From assembly GCA_015039365.1 (NCBI GenBank), contig WION01000012.1, positions 186,001 to 250,000 on the forward strand: DNA of 64,000 nucleotides. Direction: 5' to 3'. Below are positions 54,101 to 64,000 of this stretch, piece by piece. The first letter of the stretch is position 1, and every line of letters starts with the position of its first letter. Made by a program: the position numbers and the translations under genes. Origin of the DNA: Amanita rubescens. Lineage: Eukaryota > Basidiomycota > Agaricomycetes > Agaricales > Amanitaceae. The notes under the pieces were generated by a model. That model searched no databases, had not been told where the DNA came from, and worked only from the letters and a program-made list of their open reading frames with translations.

Positions 54101-56938
54101 TCGGGTTCCTTATCTTTTTCCAAATCACCCAGGTGCTGGCCCTAGAATTCTACCCAGTACGTGGTTGTCGTCCGTAATATGGTTTCTCATGCCTAATGTT
54201 ATGGTAGCAATATGGCATCAACCTTTCCTTCAACATCTTCGCAAAAGATAACGAGGAGACAACGAAGCTTAATGCGAAACAGCAAGAGAAGAAGGCTCCC
54301 CGGTCTGAGAGAAAGATAGACGAAGAGGATATCAAGAACGAAAAACAGTGTGTTCCGCCACATTTTCTGTTTGGTTTTAGTTAACGCGCTTCTCAGTGAC
54401 ATCGACATGGCACACAAAAAGGCGTTTACTTGGGAGAACCTCAATTACCATGTGCCCGGACCTAATGGGCAGATCCGGTTGTTGCACGATGTATTTGGCT
54501 ACGTCAAACCTGGTACTCTTACGGCTTTGATGGGCGCCAGTGGTGCTGGTGTGTTATTTAGTATCACGTCGTTGCTTTACTCGATCTTACTCGTCATCCA
54601 GGCAAGACGACCTGTCTTGATGTTCTAGCGCAGAGGAAGAACATCGGCGTCGTCACCGGCGATATGTTTGTCGATGGCGGACCTCTGAGCTCTGACTTTG
54701 CGCGCGGGACTGCTTACGGTAAGAAGTTTCGATGCATATCTGTCCCAACTTCTAATTCACATCGTGCCTCAGCTGAGCAAATGGATGTTCATGAGCCCAC
54801 TGCGACTGTTCGCGAGGCACTGCGCTTTTCAGCCTACCTGCGTCAGCCCGCGAACGTCTCGAAGGAAGAGAAGGATGCATACGTTGAAGAGATCATCACT
54901 CTCTTGGAACTTCAGGACCTAACCGAAGCTTTGGTATTCAGTCTTAGCGTTGAATCGCGCAAACGGCTTACGATCGGCGTTGAACTCGCGAGTAAGCCGG
55001 AGTTACTGTTGTTCCTCGATGAACCGACTTCCGGACTTGATGCACAAAGGTTAGTAACATTTAAACCATGACTGTTGCATCGCCTAATTGGATTCACCTT
55101 AGTGCTTGGAATCTCGTTCGTTTCTTGCGAAAACTTGCAGATCAGGGCCAAGCTATTCTCTGCACGATACATCAACCTTCTTCCCTCCTGTTCGAAAGTT
55201 TCGATCGCCTCTTGCTCTTAGAGCGAGGTGGAGAAACGGTTTATTTTGGTGACATTGGCTCTGACTCTGCCAAACTCCGCAAATACTTCGCACGTTATGG
55301 TGCTCATTGTCCTCCCAATGTCAATCCCGCCGAACATATGCTCGAGGCCATCGGTGCAGGTGTTACTCCGAGAGTTGGTGACAGGGATTGGAAAGATATT
55401 TGGTTAGAGTCACCAGAGCTTGAGAAGGTGAAGGCGGAAATTCGAGACATCAAGGCCGCGGGGCTGGCACGTCCAGCTGAGGACAAGAGGAACATTACGA
55501 CCTGTGCGTTTCTATTATCATTCTTCATTCGTTAGCTGACTTTGTCTTAGATGCAACGCCATTCTGGTTCCAGCTGCAGGAAGTGGTGAAGCGGAATAGT
55601 CTTGCACTTTGGAGATCTCCTGCCTACATCTTCACTCGCCTTTTTGTCGTCGGCTCGATATCCTTTTTCGTGGCCCTGACATTCCTGCAACTTGGCAACA
55701 GCATACGTGACCTGCAATACAGAGTCTTTGCGATGTAAGTCTACATCATTATCCGGTAGAAGCTCAACTTATTCGTTTTGACAGCTTCTGGCTTCTTGTG
55801 TTGCCCATCATTGTTATGACCCAGATTGAACCACTCTTCATCTTTAACAGGGGTACGTATCTCGCGATATTTATATTGCGACGAATTGGTATTGATTTTC
55901 GTCGTAGGCATATTTATCAGAGGTATTCTATTTGCCACAATTTCATGAGCCAGAAATTTGACATCATCACAGAATCATCAAGCCGCATGTATTCACCTTT
56001 CGTCTTTGCCATAGGCCAATTGCTCGGAGAGATTCCTTATAATATATTGTGTGGTATCCTCTACTGGGTTCTGCTGGTGCGATTCGTTTATCTCTGGCTT
56101 TGTTGATCCAAATTTGCTGACATTTTCTTCAGGTGTATACAATTGGCTTTGGCAAAGGGGATGCTGGCTTAAACGGAACTGGTTTCCAGCTACTCATCGT
56201 CCTGTTTATGTTGCTCTTCGGTATCTCCCTTGGTCAGTTGATAGCGGCTATTTCACCAAGCGTGCAGGTCAGTTTGCATCTTGATCGAGGTCTTGTTGAT
56301 TTTACAATGCATTTTATTAGGTTGCTGTGCTCTTCAACCCCTTCATCGGCTGGTTCTTGGGCACTTTTTGCGGCATAACTATCCCTTACCCTACATTAAT
56401 CAATTTCTGGAGGAGCTGGATGTACCAATTGAATCCTTATACCCGTACGGTGGCGGCTGCAATATCGACTGAGCTTCAGTACGCATTCTCTGCTTCTCTT
56501 GTGTCACATCGTTAACACGGCTCGTGATTATAGCGGTCTCGTAATTAAATGCCAACCAGATGAATTTGCCGTCTTCAATCCGCCCGCAGGGCAGACTTGT
56601 GGCCAATGGGCGCAACCTTTCGTTGATGTTTTCGGCGGTTATCTTGAAAATCTCAACGCCACGAGTGCTTGCCAATACTGTCAATACAAAGTGGGGGATG
56701 AATTCTTCGTCCCGCTGAACATCAGTTATTCAACCAGATGGAGAGACGTTTGGATAGTTTTTGCATTCTTCGGTAAGCACCTGCTTTTGGCTCACGATTG
56801 TTGACTGACCTGTGGTACAATTTCAGTTTTCAACTTGATTGTCACGATTAGTAAGTTTGATAGCTTATGTTGCTTGCTGAAGTTTTGACGATGTGCCTTT
56901 CAGTCGCATCACGCTTCCTTCGTTTTGCCAGACGCTAG
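51152..56938 (+). CDS. Pleiotropic drug resistance (PDR/ABCG) transporter
   Basis: About 20 short introns; the exons join into a full-size (NBD-TMD)x2 half-inverted fungal PDR pump. NBD1: Walker [16 protein letters not shown] with the Cys in place of Lys usual for PDR NBD1, signature [16 protein letters not shown], and Walker B ending [15 protein letters not shown]2: Walker [19 protein letters not shown] (split by an intron at about 54551), degenerate signature [17 protein letters not shown], Walker [16 protein letters not shown]. Each NBD is followed by six membrane segments (for example [22 protein letters not shown] and [20 protein letters not shown]). The asymmetry of the two ATP sites is normal for the family. 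It sits in the plasma membrane and exports hydrophobic compounds; the substrate is unknown. The protein ends FLRFARR. I found no frame break. Confidence 0.92.
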
Positions 56939-57157
56939 TCGGCATGAGACTATTCTAATTAGATTCAAGGTCTACCCCTCCGACGAATATGTTGGCAGGA
57001 TATATCCATGATTTCCCCCATTTGTCATAAATTATCATAGATCACACGGGCAAGGTTGGAATAGGAACCATATAATTAGGAGCATAGCTACCTATACACA
57101 TATAGAGTTACTAATTACTGCCATTTATTATTGCTTCGGAGCATGGTGAAACTAACA

Positions 57158-57698
57158 TCATGGTAAAATTGTTCCTCTAGTGGGGGTAAAGGAAAGACTT
57201 ACTATATCTCGCAACTGAGATTGTGCATCTGTGAACTGCTTCTCGAGATATTTCGACTATTGCCGACTGTTATCGCGGCACAATCCAAGTGACGAGAGGA
57301 ACAAACTTTTTTGTTGAGATTGTTAATATCGTCAGTCAGCTCTTTCTCCTGCTGCTTGAGTTCATCTTCCATTGCTTTTCGGGGAACCATCATAAACCTA
57401 TATGCACATGTTCATTCCCCTGATGTGTGCACAAGAACAACTGACATCTTGCCCACACCCTTGTAAACGTTGACCGAACGTTCAAGTTGGTTGATTTCAT
57501 TTGTTGTCAGCTGCAGGATGCGACGTTCTCGTTCTTTTGCAGCCGACTGTTGTTGCGCGAGACCTAGCGCTCGCTGAGATTGTATGGCTGTTTGTTGCAG
57601 TTGAATAAGAATCTATGCATCGAAGGGATCGTTCATTAGATACTGCGTTGTAAGCTTTGACATACCTTTCTTAGAGTATCATCTGATAGTGTAGCCAT
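57158..57698 (-). CDS. PFD1: Prefoldin subunit 1
   Basis: Small spliced gene, ATG 57698. Exon 1 encodes MATLSDDTLRK, and exon 2 (from 57612) ILIQLQQTAIQSQRALGLAQQ and NEINQLERSVNVYKGVGKM. The next encodes FMMVPRKAMEDELKQQEKEL and DDINNLNKK, followed by SKYLEKQFTDAQSQLRDI. The two coiled-coil arms around a FMM-type hairpin are diagnostic of beta-class prefoldin 1, part of the hexamer that hands actin and tubulin to CCT. The 3' end is uncertain. Reading through after LRDI stops at 57158, while using the GTAAGT donor there gives a different tail ending near 57111. It is divergent from SNU114 across about 208 bp. Confidence 0.85.
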
Positions 57699-57906
57699 CT
57701 GGACTGTCGAGATAAGTAAGGGAACGCATTGAGTATTTTTGGCACGCGCGTCACGACGGAGTTGCAAAAATCCTTTCCACACCATTTCACGTTCGCTTGT
57801 GCGCCGCCATCTTCGGCATACAAACGCGACATAGCTAAGTCTCTCTGGTCTCTTGAAGCAGAGTTAATTACGCTTCGTTGCAAAGACTGTTCGTGGTACG
57901 AATCAA

Positions 57907-60900
57907 ATGGCCTCGTTCGAAGACTATGATGAGTTTGGAAACTATATTGGTGCAGACCTCGAGTCGGACGAAGAGGATGAGATTCAGCGGGATCAGTTTC
58001 TGCGGCAAGAGCCGCAACAACGCGAAACCATGGCACCTTTAGAGGGGTATGAGGAGGAAGCAGAGGAGGAAGCAGGAGCTGTGGGTATGGAAGTTGACGG
58101 TATACCATTTCTTTCAATCCTTGTTGACGTTCTCTGAGTAGTCCACCGACTTAGAACCGGTTCATAAGGCTGTCGTTTTGCACGAAAACAAACAATATTA
58201 TCCCAGCGCCAGTGAAGTCTATGGTCATGATGTGGAGACTTTGGTACAAGAGGAGGATGCTCAGCCCTTGACTGAGCCCATTATTGCTCCAGTTAAGGTG
58301 CGGAAGTGGACTGTGGAAGAAAAGGATATGCCCGAAACTCGGTTCGACAAAGGGTATGTATTCCGGCCAAGGAGAATGCACTATTCAGAGTTAACCTTTT
58401 CTTGTCCCTAGATTCTTGTTGAATATGACTGGCTTCCCCGACATGATCCGCAATGTCGCCGTCGTTGGCCATTTGCACCATGGAAAAACGGCATTGATGG
58501 ACATGCTGGTGTTCGAGACGCATAAGATGGTATGGGACTCGGATAAAAATGTAAGTTTTGGGCCTGTGAACCTTTTCTTAACGCTTAGTGCGAGTGAACT
58601 AGCTGCGATACACAGACACTCATGTCCTATCACGAGAACGCGAAATTTCCATCAAGTCGTCGCCAATGTCTCTAATTCTGTCGACAACGGCAGGAAAATC
58701 ACATCTAATTCATTTAATCGACACACCAGGACATATCAATTTTGTTGACGAAGTTGCTTCCTCAATGCGTTTGTCAGATGGCATTGTTCTCGTTGTTGAC
58801 GTCGTTGAAGGCGTAAGTCTCATTGTAGTAACGCCTGTGTCGAGAAATAATGTCATTTATTTCAGCTCATGGTTGGTACTGAATACATCCTTCGACATGC
58901 CGTCCAAGAAGGTCTTAAAATCACTCTTGTCGTAAACAAAATCGATAGATTAATCCTTGAACTGCGCGTCAAGCCTGCCGATGCCTACTATAAAATAAAA
59001 CACACCATTGAGGAGATTAATACGTTTATCAGGTGCGCTTTTGTCTAGTCTCTCAAGTTCAGTTCTCCTGACTTCGTTTTTATAGTAACATTGATCCAGA
59101 CCCATCATTACGATTGAGCCCTGAACTAGGCAACGTCGCATTCGCAAGCACCGATATGGCGTGGAGCTTTACTCTGCGCTCCTTTGCACAGATGTACGCA
59201 GATACCTATGGTACGGTTAAATACCAAGCTCTCTTAATCACACTTTGAATCAGTTCCCAGGTGGTTTGGATGTCAAGGCTTTTGCGGACCGTCTATGGGG
59301 TGATATATATTGTAAAGATGGGAAATTCACTCGCAAGCAGGCCGATCCAGAAAGCAGTCGCACCTTTGTGCAATTCGTCCTGGATCCATTGTACAAGGTG
59401 TACAGTAATGTTTTAAGTGAAGAGCCCGAAGAATTAAAGGAGACTTTGGCAAGTCTTGGTATTCACCTCAAGCCAGTCATGTACAAGATGGATGTACGGC
59501 CATTGCTCAAAGTCGTGCTTGACCAGTTCTTCGGCCCCGCCACAGGTCTGGTAGATATGATAACCGAGCACATCCCCTCTCCGGTTGACGGCGCCGCAAA
59601 CAAGGTCAGTGGTAATATTCAGAGGCCCAACCGTTCTGATGAGCTATCTACATCGTCCAGGTTGAATCAATCTATAGCGGACCACAGAACTCTGAGTTGG
59701 CAGTATCAATGAAGGCCTGTGATCCTAACGGTCCTGTCATGGTGCATATCGCAAAATTGTATCATACAACGGATGCTCAATCTTTCAGAGCGTTTGGTCG
59801 AGTTTTCAGTGGGACCTTGAAGAAGGGCATGGAGGTGAAAGTCTTGGGCGAAGGGTACTCGCCTGAGGACGAAGAAGACATGATGTTCGCGACAGTCGAA
59901 GACCTTTGGATAAGCGAAGCAAGGTAGGCTTCACCGCCATGATATCTTTCTTAATAGTGACTTTGATGCAGATACTTTATACCGGCAGAGGAGGTAACAG
60001 CAGGCAACCTTATTTTGATCGGTGGTGTTGATGCCTTGATCACTAAAACTGCGACATTGGCTGCACGCGACATTGAAGATGATCTTTACATCTTTCGACC
60101 AATAAAGCACATGACTCAGTCAGTGTTGAAGATTGCCATTGAGCCGATCGCACCTTCCGAACTACCAAAGATGTTGTCTGGGTTACGAAGCATCAACAAA
60201 TCATACCCCCTTGTATCGACCAAGGTCGAGGAAAGTGGCGAACACGTGGTGATGGGGACTGGCGAGCTTTCCCTGGACTGCATCATGCATGATCTACGGA
60301 AATTATTCGCTGAGATTGAAATCAAAGTTTCTGATCCTGTGACGCGGTTCTGTGAGACGGTCCTAGAAACCAGCGCGTTGAAATGTTACGCAGATACTCC
60401 GAATAAAAAGTGAGTACGAGCGACTCTTCTGTGGCGATTATGTGCTTATGTTGCGAAATAATCAAGGAACCGTGTCACCATGATTGCTGAACCTCTGGAA
60501 CGTGGTATTGCAGAAGATATTGAGACAGGACGCGTGAATATGCGCTTGTCGGCCAAGGAACGTGGAAAGTTCTTTGAGGAAAAGTATCAATGGGACTTGC
60601 TCGCATCTCGGTCCGTTTGGGCGTTTGGACCTGACGACAGTGGTCCCAATATCCTCTTAGACGATACCTTACCGTCCCAGGTATATTGTCATTCTTTGAG
60701 CCAAAAGTGGTGAAGATTGACCTCGTACTTAGGTTGATAAAAAGTTGCTCGTGACAGTTAAGGAGCATATCAAACAGGGATTCCAATGGGCCGCCCGAGA
60801 AGGGCCATTATGCGATGAACGTGAGCATCCGTGGTCAGATAATGACGTATTTAAGTCTAAAATCCTATCTAGCAATGCGCGGCGTTAAATTCCGGTTGCT

Positions 60901-61625
60901 GGACGCAAGTCTAGCCCAGGAATCAATCTTCCGCGGAGGTGGACAGATTGTGCCTACAGCAAGGCGTGTATGCTATTCCTCATTTTTGATGGTAAGACTT
61001 TCGGAATCTCATCTAACTGGACAAAATCTGAACTATGGTTTAGGCTACACCGAGACTCATGGAGCCTATCTATTACGTCGAAGTTCAAGCACCGGCAGAT
61101 TGCATATCCGCAGTTTACACTGTGCTCGCTAGACGACGTGGCCACGTCACTCAGGATATCCCAAAGGCTGGATCGCCTCTATATACCGTCAAGGCATTGA
61201 TACCCGTGATTGATGCCAACGGATTTGAGACGGACCTGCGAACAGCAACACAGGGGCAAGCATTTTGCATACAAGTGTTTGACCATTGGTCGATTGTTCC
61301 CGGTCCGTTCCCACATATCTTATTGGTAGAAATCGTTTGATGATTGATTCTTACAGGGGATCCTACGGATACGAGTATCAAGCTTAGACCGCTGGAACCC
61401 GCGTCTGGGACAGGCACTGGCGCGTGATTTAGTTCTGAAGACAAGACGGAGAAAAGGTCTTGGAGACCAAATTGCAGTATCTAAATACTTGGATGATGAA
61501 TTTGTGGTAAGTAATAAATTTTCATTCAGGGATATATATAATGAGATATGCTCCAGCTGGCATTGTCTGCGTCGGGGCACTGCAGATTTGTTGGGATAAG
61601 TGTCGTGCCACCATGCGGTGTGTAG
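57907..61625 (+). CDS. SNU114: U5 snRNP GTPase SNU114 (EFTUD2 homologue)
   Basis: Spliced gene of EF-2-like architecture. An acidic N-terminal domain ([20 protein letters not shown]) and [19 protein letters not shown] precede the G domain. Its motifs are P-loop [13 protein letters not shown]3 [11 protein letters not shown] and G4 VVNKIDRL. An intron at about 58552-58603 must end before CTGCGATAC to give [23 protein letters not shown]-2 domains II-V follow ([75 protein letters not shown]). The C-terminal [22 protein letters not shown] is typical of Snu114. A last intron at 61507-61556 gives VLALSASG and a stop at 61623. It works in spliceosome activation and disassembly with the helicase Brr2. 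Confidence 0.92.
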
Positions 61626-61782
61626 AATAGGGGAGTAGTAATATAGCACGTGAGTGTGAGAATATAGAAAGGCGGAGAAATGCCACGTAGCCTGGAATGC
61701 ACGAGCCGGTATTTAGGCATAAGAACAGCTCAAACCTCCCCCAAATTCACACCTTTCTTCTCTACTCGTTCTTCGTCCCAAC

Positions 61783-63871
61783 ATGCGAGGAGTAGCGCTG
61801 TCCGTCGTCGCCATCGTTGCCACTGGTGCGTTGGCTCAAGCTGATGATGCGAAGCCTGTTTTCACGGTAGGCAATACCCCTCTTTCTCGAACGTGGCGGT
61901 AATATTTATTACATGGTATAGCCGACTGAGGTCAAGGCTCCTTTCGTTCGAACAATTCACTGATGATTGGTCGGACCGGTGGACCCGCTCTGAGGCTACC
62001 AAGAAGTCTGCCAATGGCGAAGAGACCTTCAGCTACGTCGGTCAATGGGAGGTTGAAGATCCTTCCATTGCTGTCATCGAGGGTGACAAGGGTCTCGTGG
62101 CAAAGAGCAAGGCTGCTCACCATGCCATCTCGGCACCCTTCGCTACCCCCATTAGCTTCGGTGACAAATCCTTTTGTTGTCCAATATGAGGTCAAATATC
62201 AAAAAGGCGGTAACTGCGGTGGTGGTTACGTCAAGCTTTTGGAAGATGGCTTCCAGACCAGCGGCAAGGAGTTCTCTGACACCACTCCTTGGGTTATCAT
62301 GTTCGGCCCCGATCTTACTTGCCCGGGGACTAAGGTAAATGCGCCGTTCGTGTTGGCAGTCAGTCGCATTCTAACGAATGTACCCTCTAGGTCCACTTCA
62401 TCTTCCGTCATACCAACCCTGTGACGCAGAAGACCGAAGAAAAGCATCTCAAGTTTTCTCCCAGACCTACCATTGAGAAGCTTACCAACCTGTACACTCT
62501 CGTTGTTTAGTAAGTTTTTTTTTTCTTCTTGCGTTTTGAACGGCAATTTATTTAATTCGTGCTATTAATAGCCCGAACAACACATATGATGTTTCGCTTA
62601 ATGGCGAGTCGTCCAAATCTGGTAATTTGCTTGAGGACTTCGAGCCTCCTGTCAACCCTTCCGAGGAGATCGACGATCCTGAAGACAAGAAGCCTGCCGA
62701 CTGGGTTGACCAAGAGAAGATTTCTGACCCCGATGCAAAGAAGGTTTGTAGAGCTCCGAAATTGATGAATTCAGAAGCTGATGTCAAGTTACAGCCCAAT
62801 GATTGGGATGAGGACGCACCTTATGAGATTCTCGACATGGACGCGAAGAAGCCAGATGATTGGCTTGATGAAGAGCCTGACACAATCGCTGACCCTGGTT
62901 TGTGTTTCATGTTACGGATGCGCGTGCGTATTGTATAACGAATCCGCATATAGACGCCAGCAAGCCGGAAGAATGGGATGACGAAGAAGATGGTGACTAC
63001 ATTCCTCCCACTATTCCCAACCCCAAGTGTGACGCCGTCTCTGGCTGCGGTGAATGGAAGCGGTATGTTGTTAATTGTTTTTCGAAAATCATATCTCATT
63101 ACGTGAATTATAGTCCCTACAAGGCAAACCCCGACTATAAGGGCAAGTGGTTCGCACCTTTGATCCCAAACCCCGTATACAAGGGACCCTGGGCTCCCCG
63201 CAAGATCGCTAACCCTGCCTATTTCGAAGACAAGACTCCAGTCAGGAGTCTTCCCAAGATTGTAAGCCCCCCCTTTTGGTATCCTTTTATACAAATCCTG
63301 ATAGTCTTGACAGGGTGGTGTCGGTATTGAGCTTTGGACGATGACTGAAGATATTCTCTTCGACAACTTGTACATTGGTCACTCTGTTGAGGATGCTAAG
63401 GCATTCGCCGATGAGACCTTTGGCATCAAGAAGCCCCTTGAAGTGAAGGCGAACAAACCCGCTGTGTCTGACGATGATGAGGAAACCGATATTCCTTCCT
63501 TCAAGGAAGATCCTATTGGCTTTGTTCGCCAGAAGGTTCTCAACTTCGTGGAAGCTGCCAAGGAAGATCCTCTTGATGCATTCAAATCTCAACCTGAAAC
63601 TGGCGCTCTCTTGGTTGGCATCTTCCTCACTTTCTTCGGCATGCTTGGCGCATCCCTAGGCCTCATTGGAGGATCCAAGTCACAAATTACCACAGTTCGT
63701 AATTTGTTGATTCATTTTTTTGATTTGTTTCTTACCGCTCCTTAGTCAAAGAAGGGTGACTCAAAAAAGACCGATGCGGCTACACCTGATGACAAGAAGG
63801 CTGAGAGTGCACCGGTTGCTCCAGCAGGTGGTGAGAAGAAGGATGACGGTAGCCTGAAAAAGCGCAAGTGA
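61783..63871 (+). pseudogene. Calnexin, ER lectin chaperone, with two apparent 1-nt insertions
   Basis: The layout is complete. A signal peptide (MRGVALSVVAIVATGALAQA) leads to the lectin domain ([48 protein letters not shown]). The P-domain follows with motif 1 repeats ([56 protein letters not shown]) and motif 2 repeats ([26 protein letters not shown]). A membrane segment (LLVGIFLTFFGMLGASLGLI) and a Lys-rich tail ending KKRK complete it. The frame breaks twice in exon 2. An extra base near 61949 lies between KAPFV and EQFTDDW, and another near 62169 lies between FGDK and PFVVQYE. No splice choice I tried restores the frame. Calnexin is normally single-copy, so sequence error is as likely as gene loss. 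Confidence 0.85.
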
Positions 63872-64000
63872 ATGAGTATGTAAAACTAGCCATGGACATA
63901 GGGTTCTTTTTTAGGGGTGTCCAATGGCAGCGCCGCCGCCGATACGGTGATAGGTCCTGGTTTAGAATTCAAAATATTACTAGTATTGTCGTATATACCA
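63872..64000. other. 3' flank of calnexin
   Basis: Short non-coding stretch to the window edge, with a GC-rich GCAGCGCCGCCGCCGAT patch. Nothing else seen. Confidence 0.4.

Noticed and set aside
62131..62190. A 30 bp intron explaining the second calnexin frame break
   Set aside because: The only GT-AG pair that fits would remove the conserved VVQYE block and is shorter than any other intron in the window.

Overview
The window is a 64 kb piece of a filamentous basidiomycete genome, most likely an agaricomycete. The genes are dense and cut by many GT-AG introns of about 45-60 bp. Gene content fits this: an F-box protein of the common agaricomycete type, Crinkler (CRN)-like NTPase proteins, a PDR-type ABC transporter, a Ty3/gypsy element, and orphan families. 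No species can be named from the sequence. No tRNA, rRNA or CRISPR array was seen.

Layout. 1-8.5 kb: the C-terminal end of an unidentified gene, a GRAM/VASt sterol-transfer protein (LAM/Aster family), an F-box protein, and a complete copper amine oxidase. 8.5-12.2 kb: a decayed stretch with an SPX-domain remnant and a broken CRN header/NTPase gene. 12.3-16.7 kb: a large Ser/Pro-rich, Met/Gly-rich protein of unknown function. 17.5-19.6 kb: an apparently expressible CRN-type NTPase-REase gene. 19.9-21.3 kb: a duplicated 3' fragment of EXO84. 21.3-28.2 kb: repeats, one gene of an orphan family with conserved His and Asn-Cys motifs, one hypothetical gene, and stretches without a convincing gene. 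28.2-29.2 kb: a DEDDy 3'-5' exonuclease.

30.2-34.9 kb: the parental EXO84 (exocyst) and SKT5/CHS4 (chitin synthase activator), transcribed divergently from a 52 bp gap. 35.3-45.0 kb: a quinone oxidoreductase-like gene cut in two by an 8.5 kb full-length Ty3/gypsy retrotransposon. The element has 487 bp LTRs that look identical, a 4 bp target-site duplication, gag-protease and pol joined by a candidate -1 frameshift site, and a spliced antisense zinc-cluster gene. 45.0-50.0 kb: a degenerate RNase III plus dsRNA-binding-domain protein, a second His/Asn-Cys family gene, and mitochondrial ribosomal protein uL10m. 51.1-63.9 kb: housekeeping and transport genes, namely a PDR ABC transporter, prefoldin subunit 1, the U5 snRNP GTPase SNU114 and calnexin. 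Calnexin carries two apparent 1-nt insertions.

The main functional links are EXO84 with SKT5 (polarised secretion and delivery of chitin synthase) and the divergent pair PFD1/SNU114. The most unusual material is the CRN cluster tied to the EXO84 duplication, the antisense spliced gene inside the retrotransposon, and the orphan His/Asn-Cys family.
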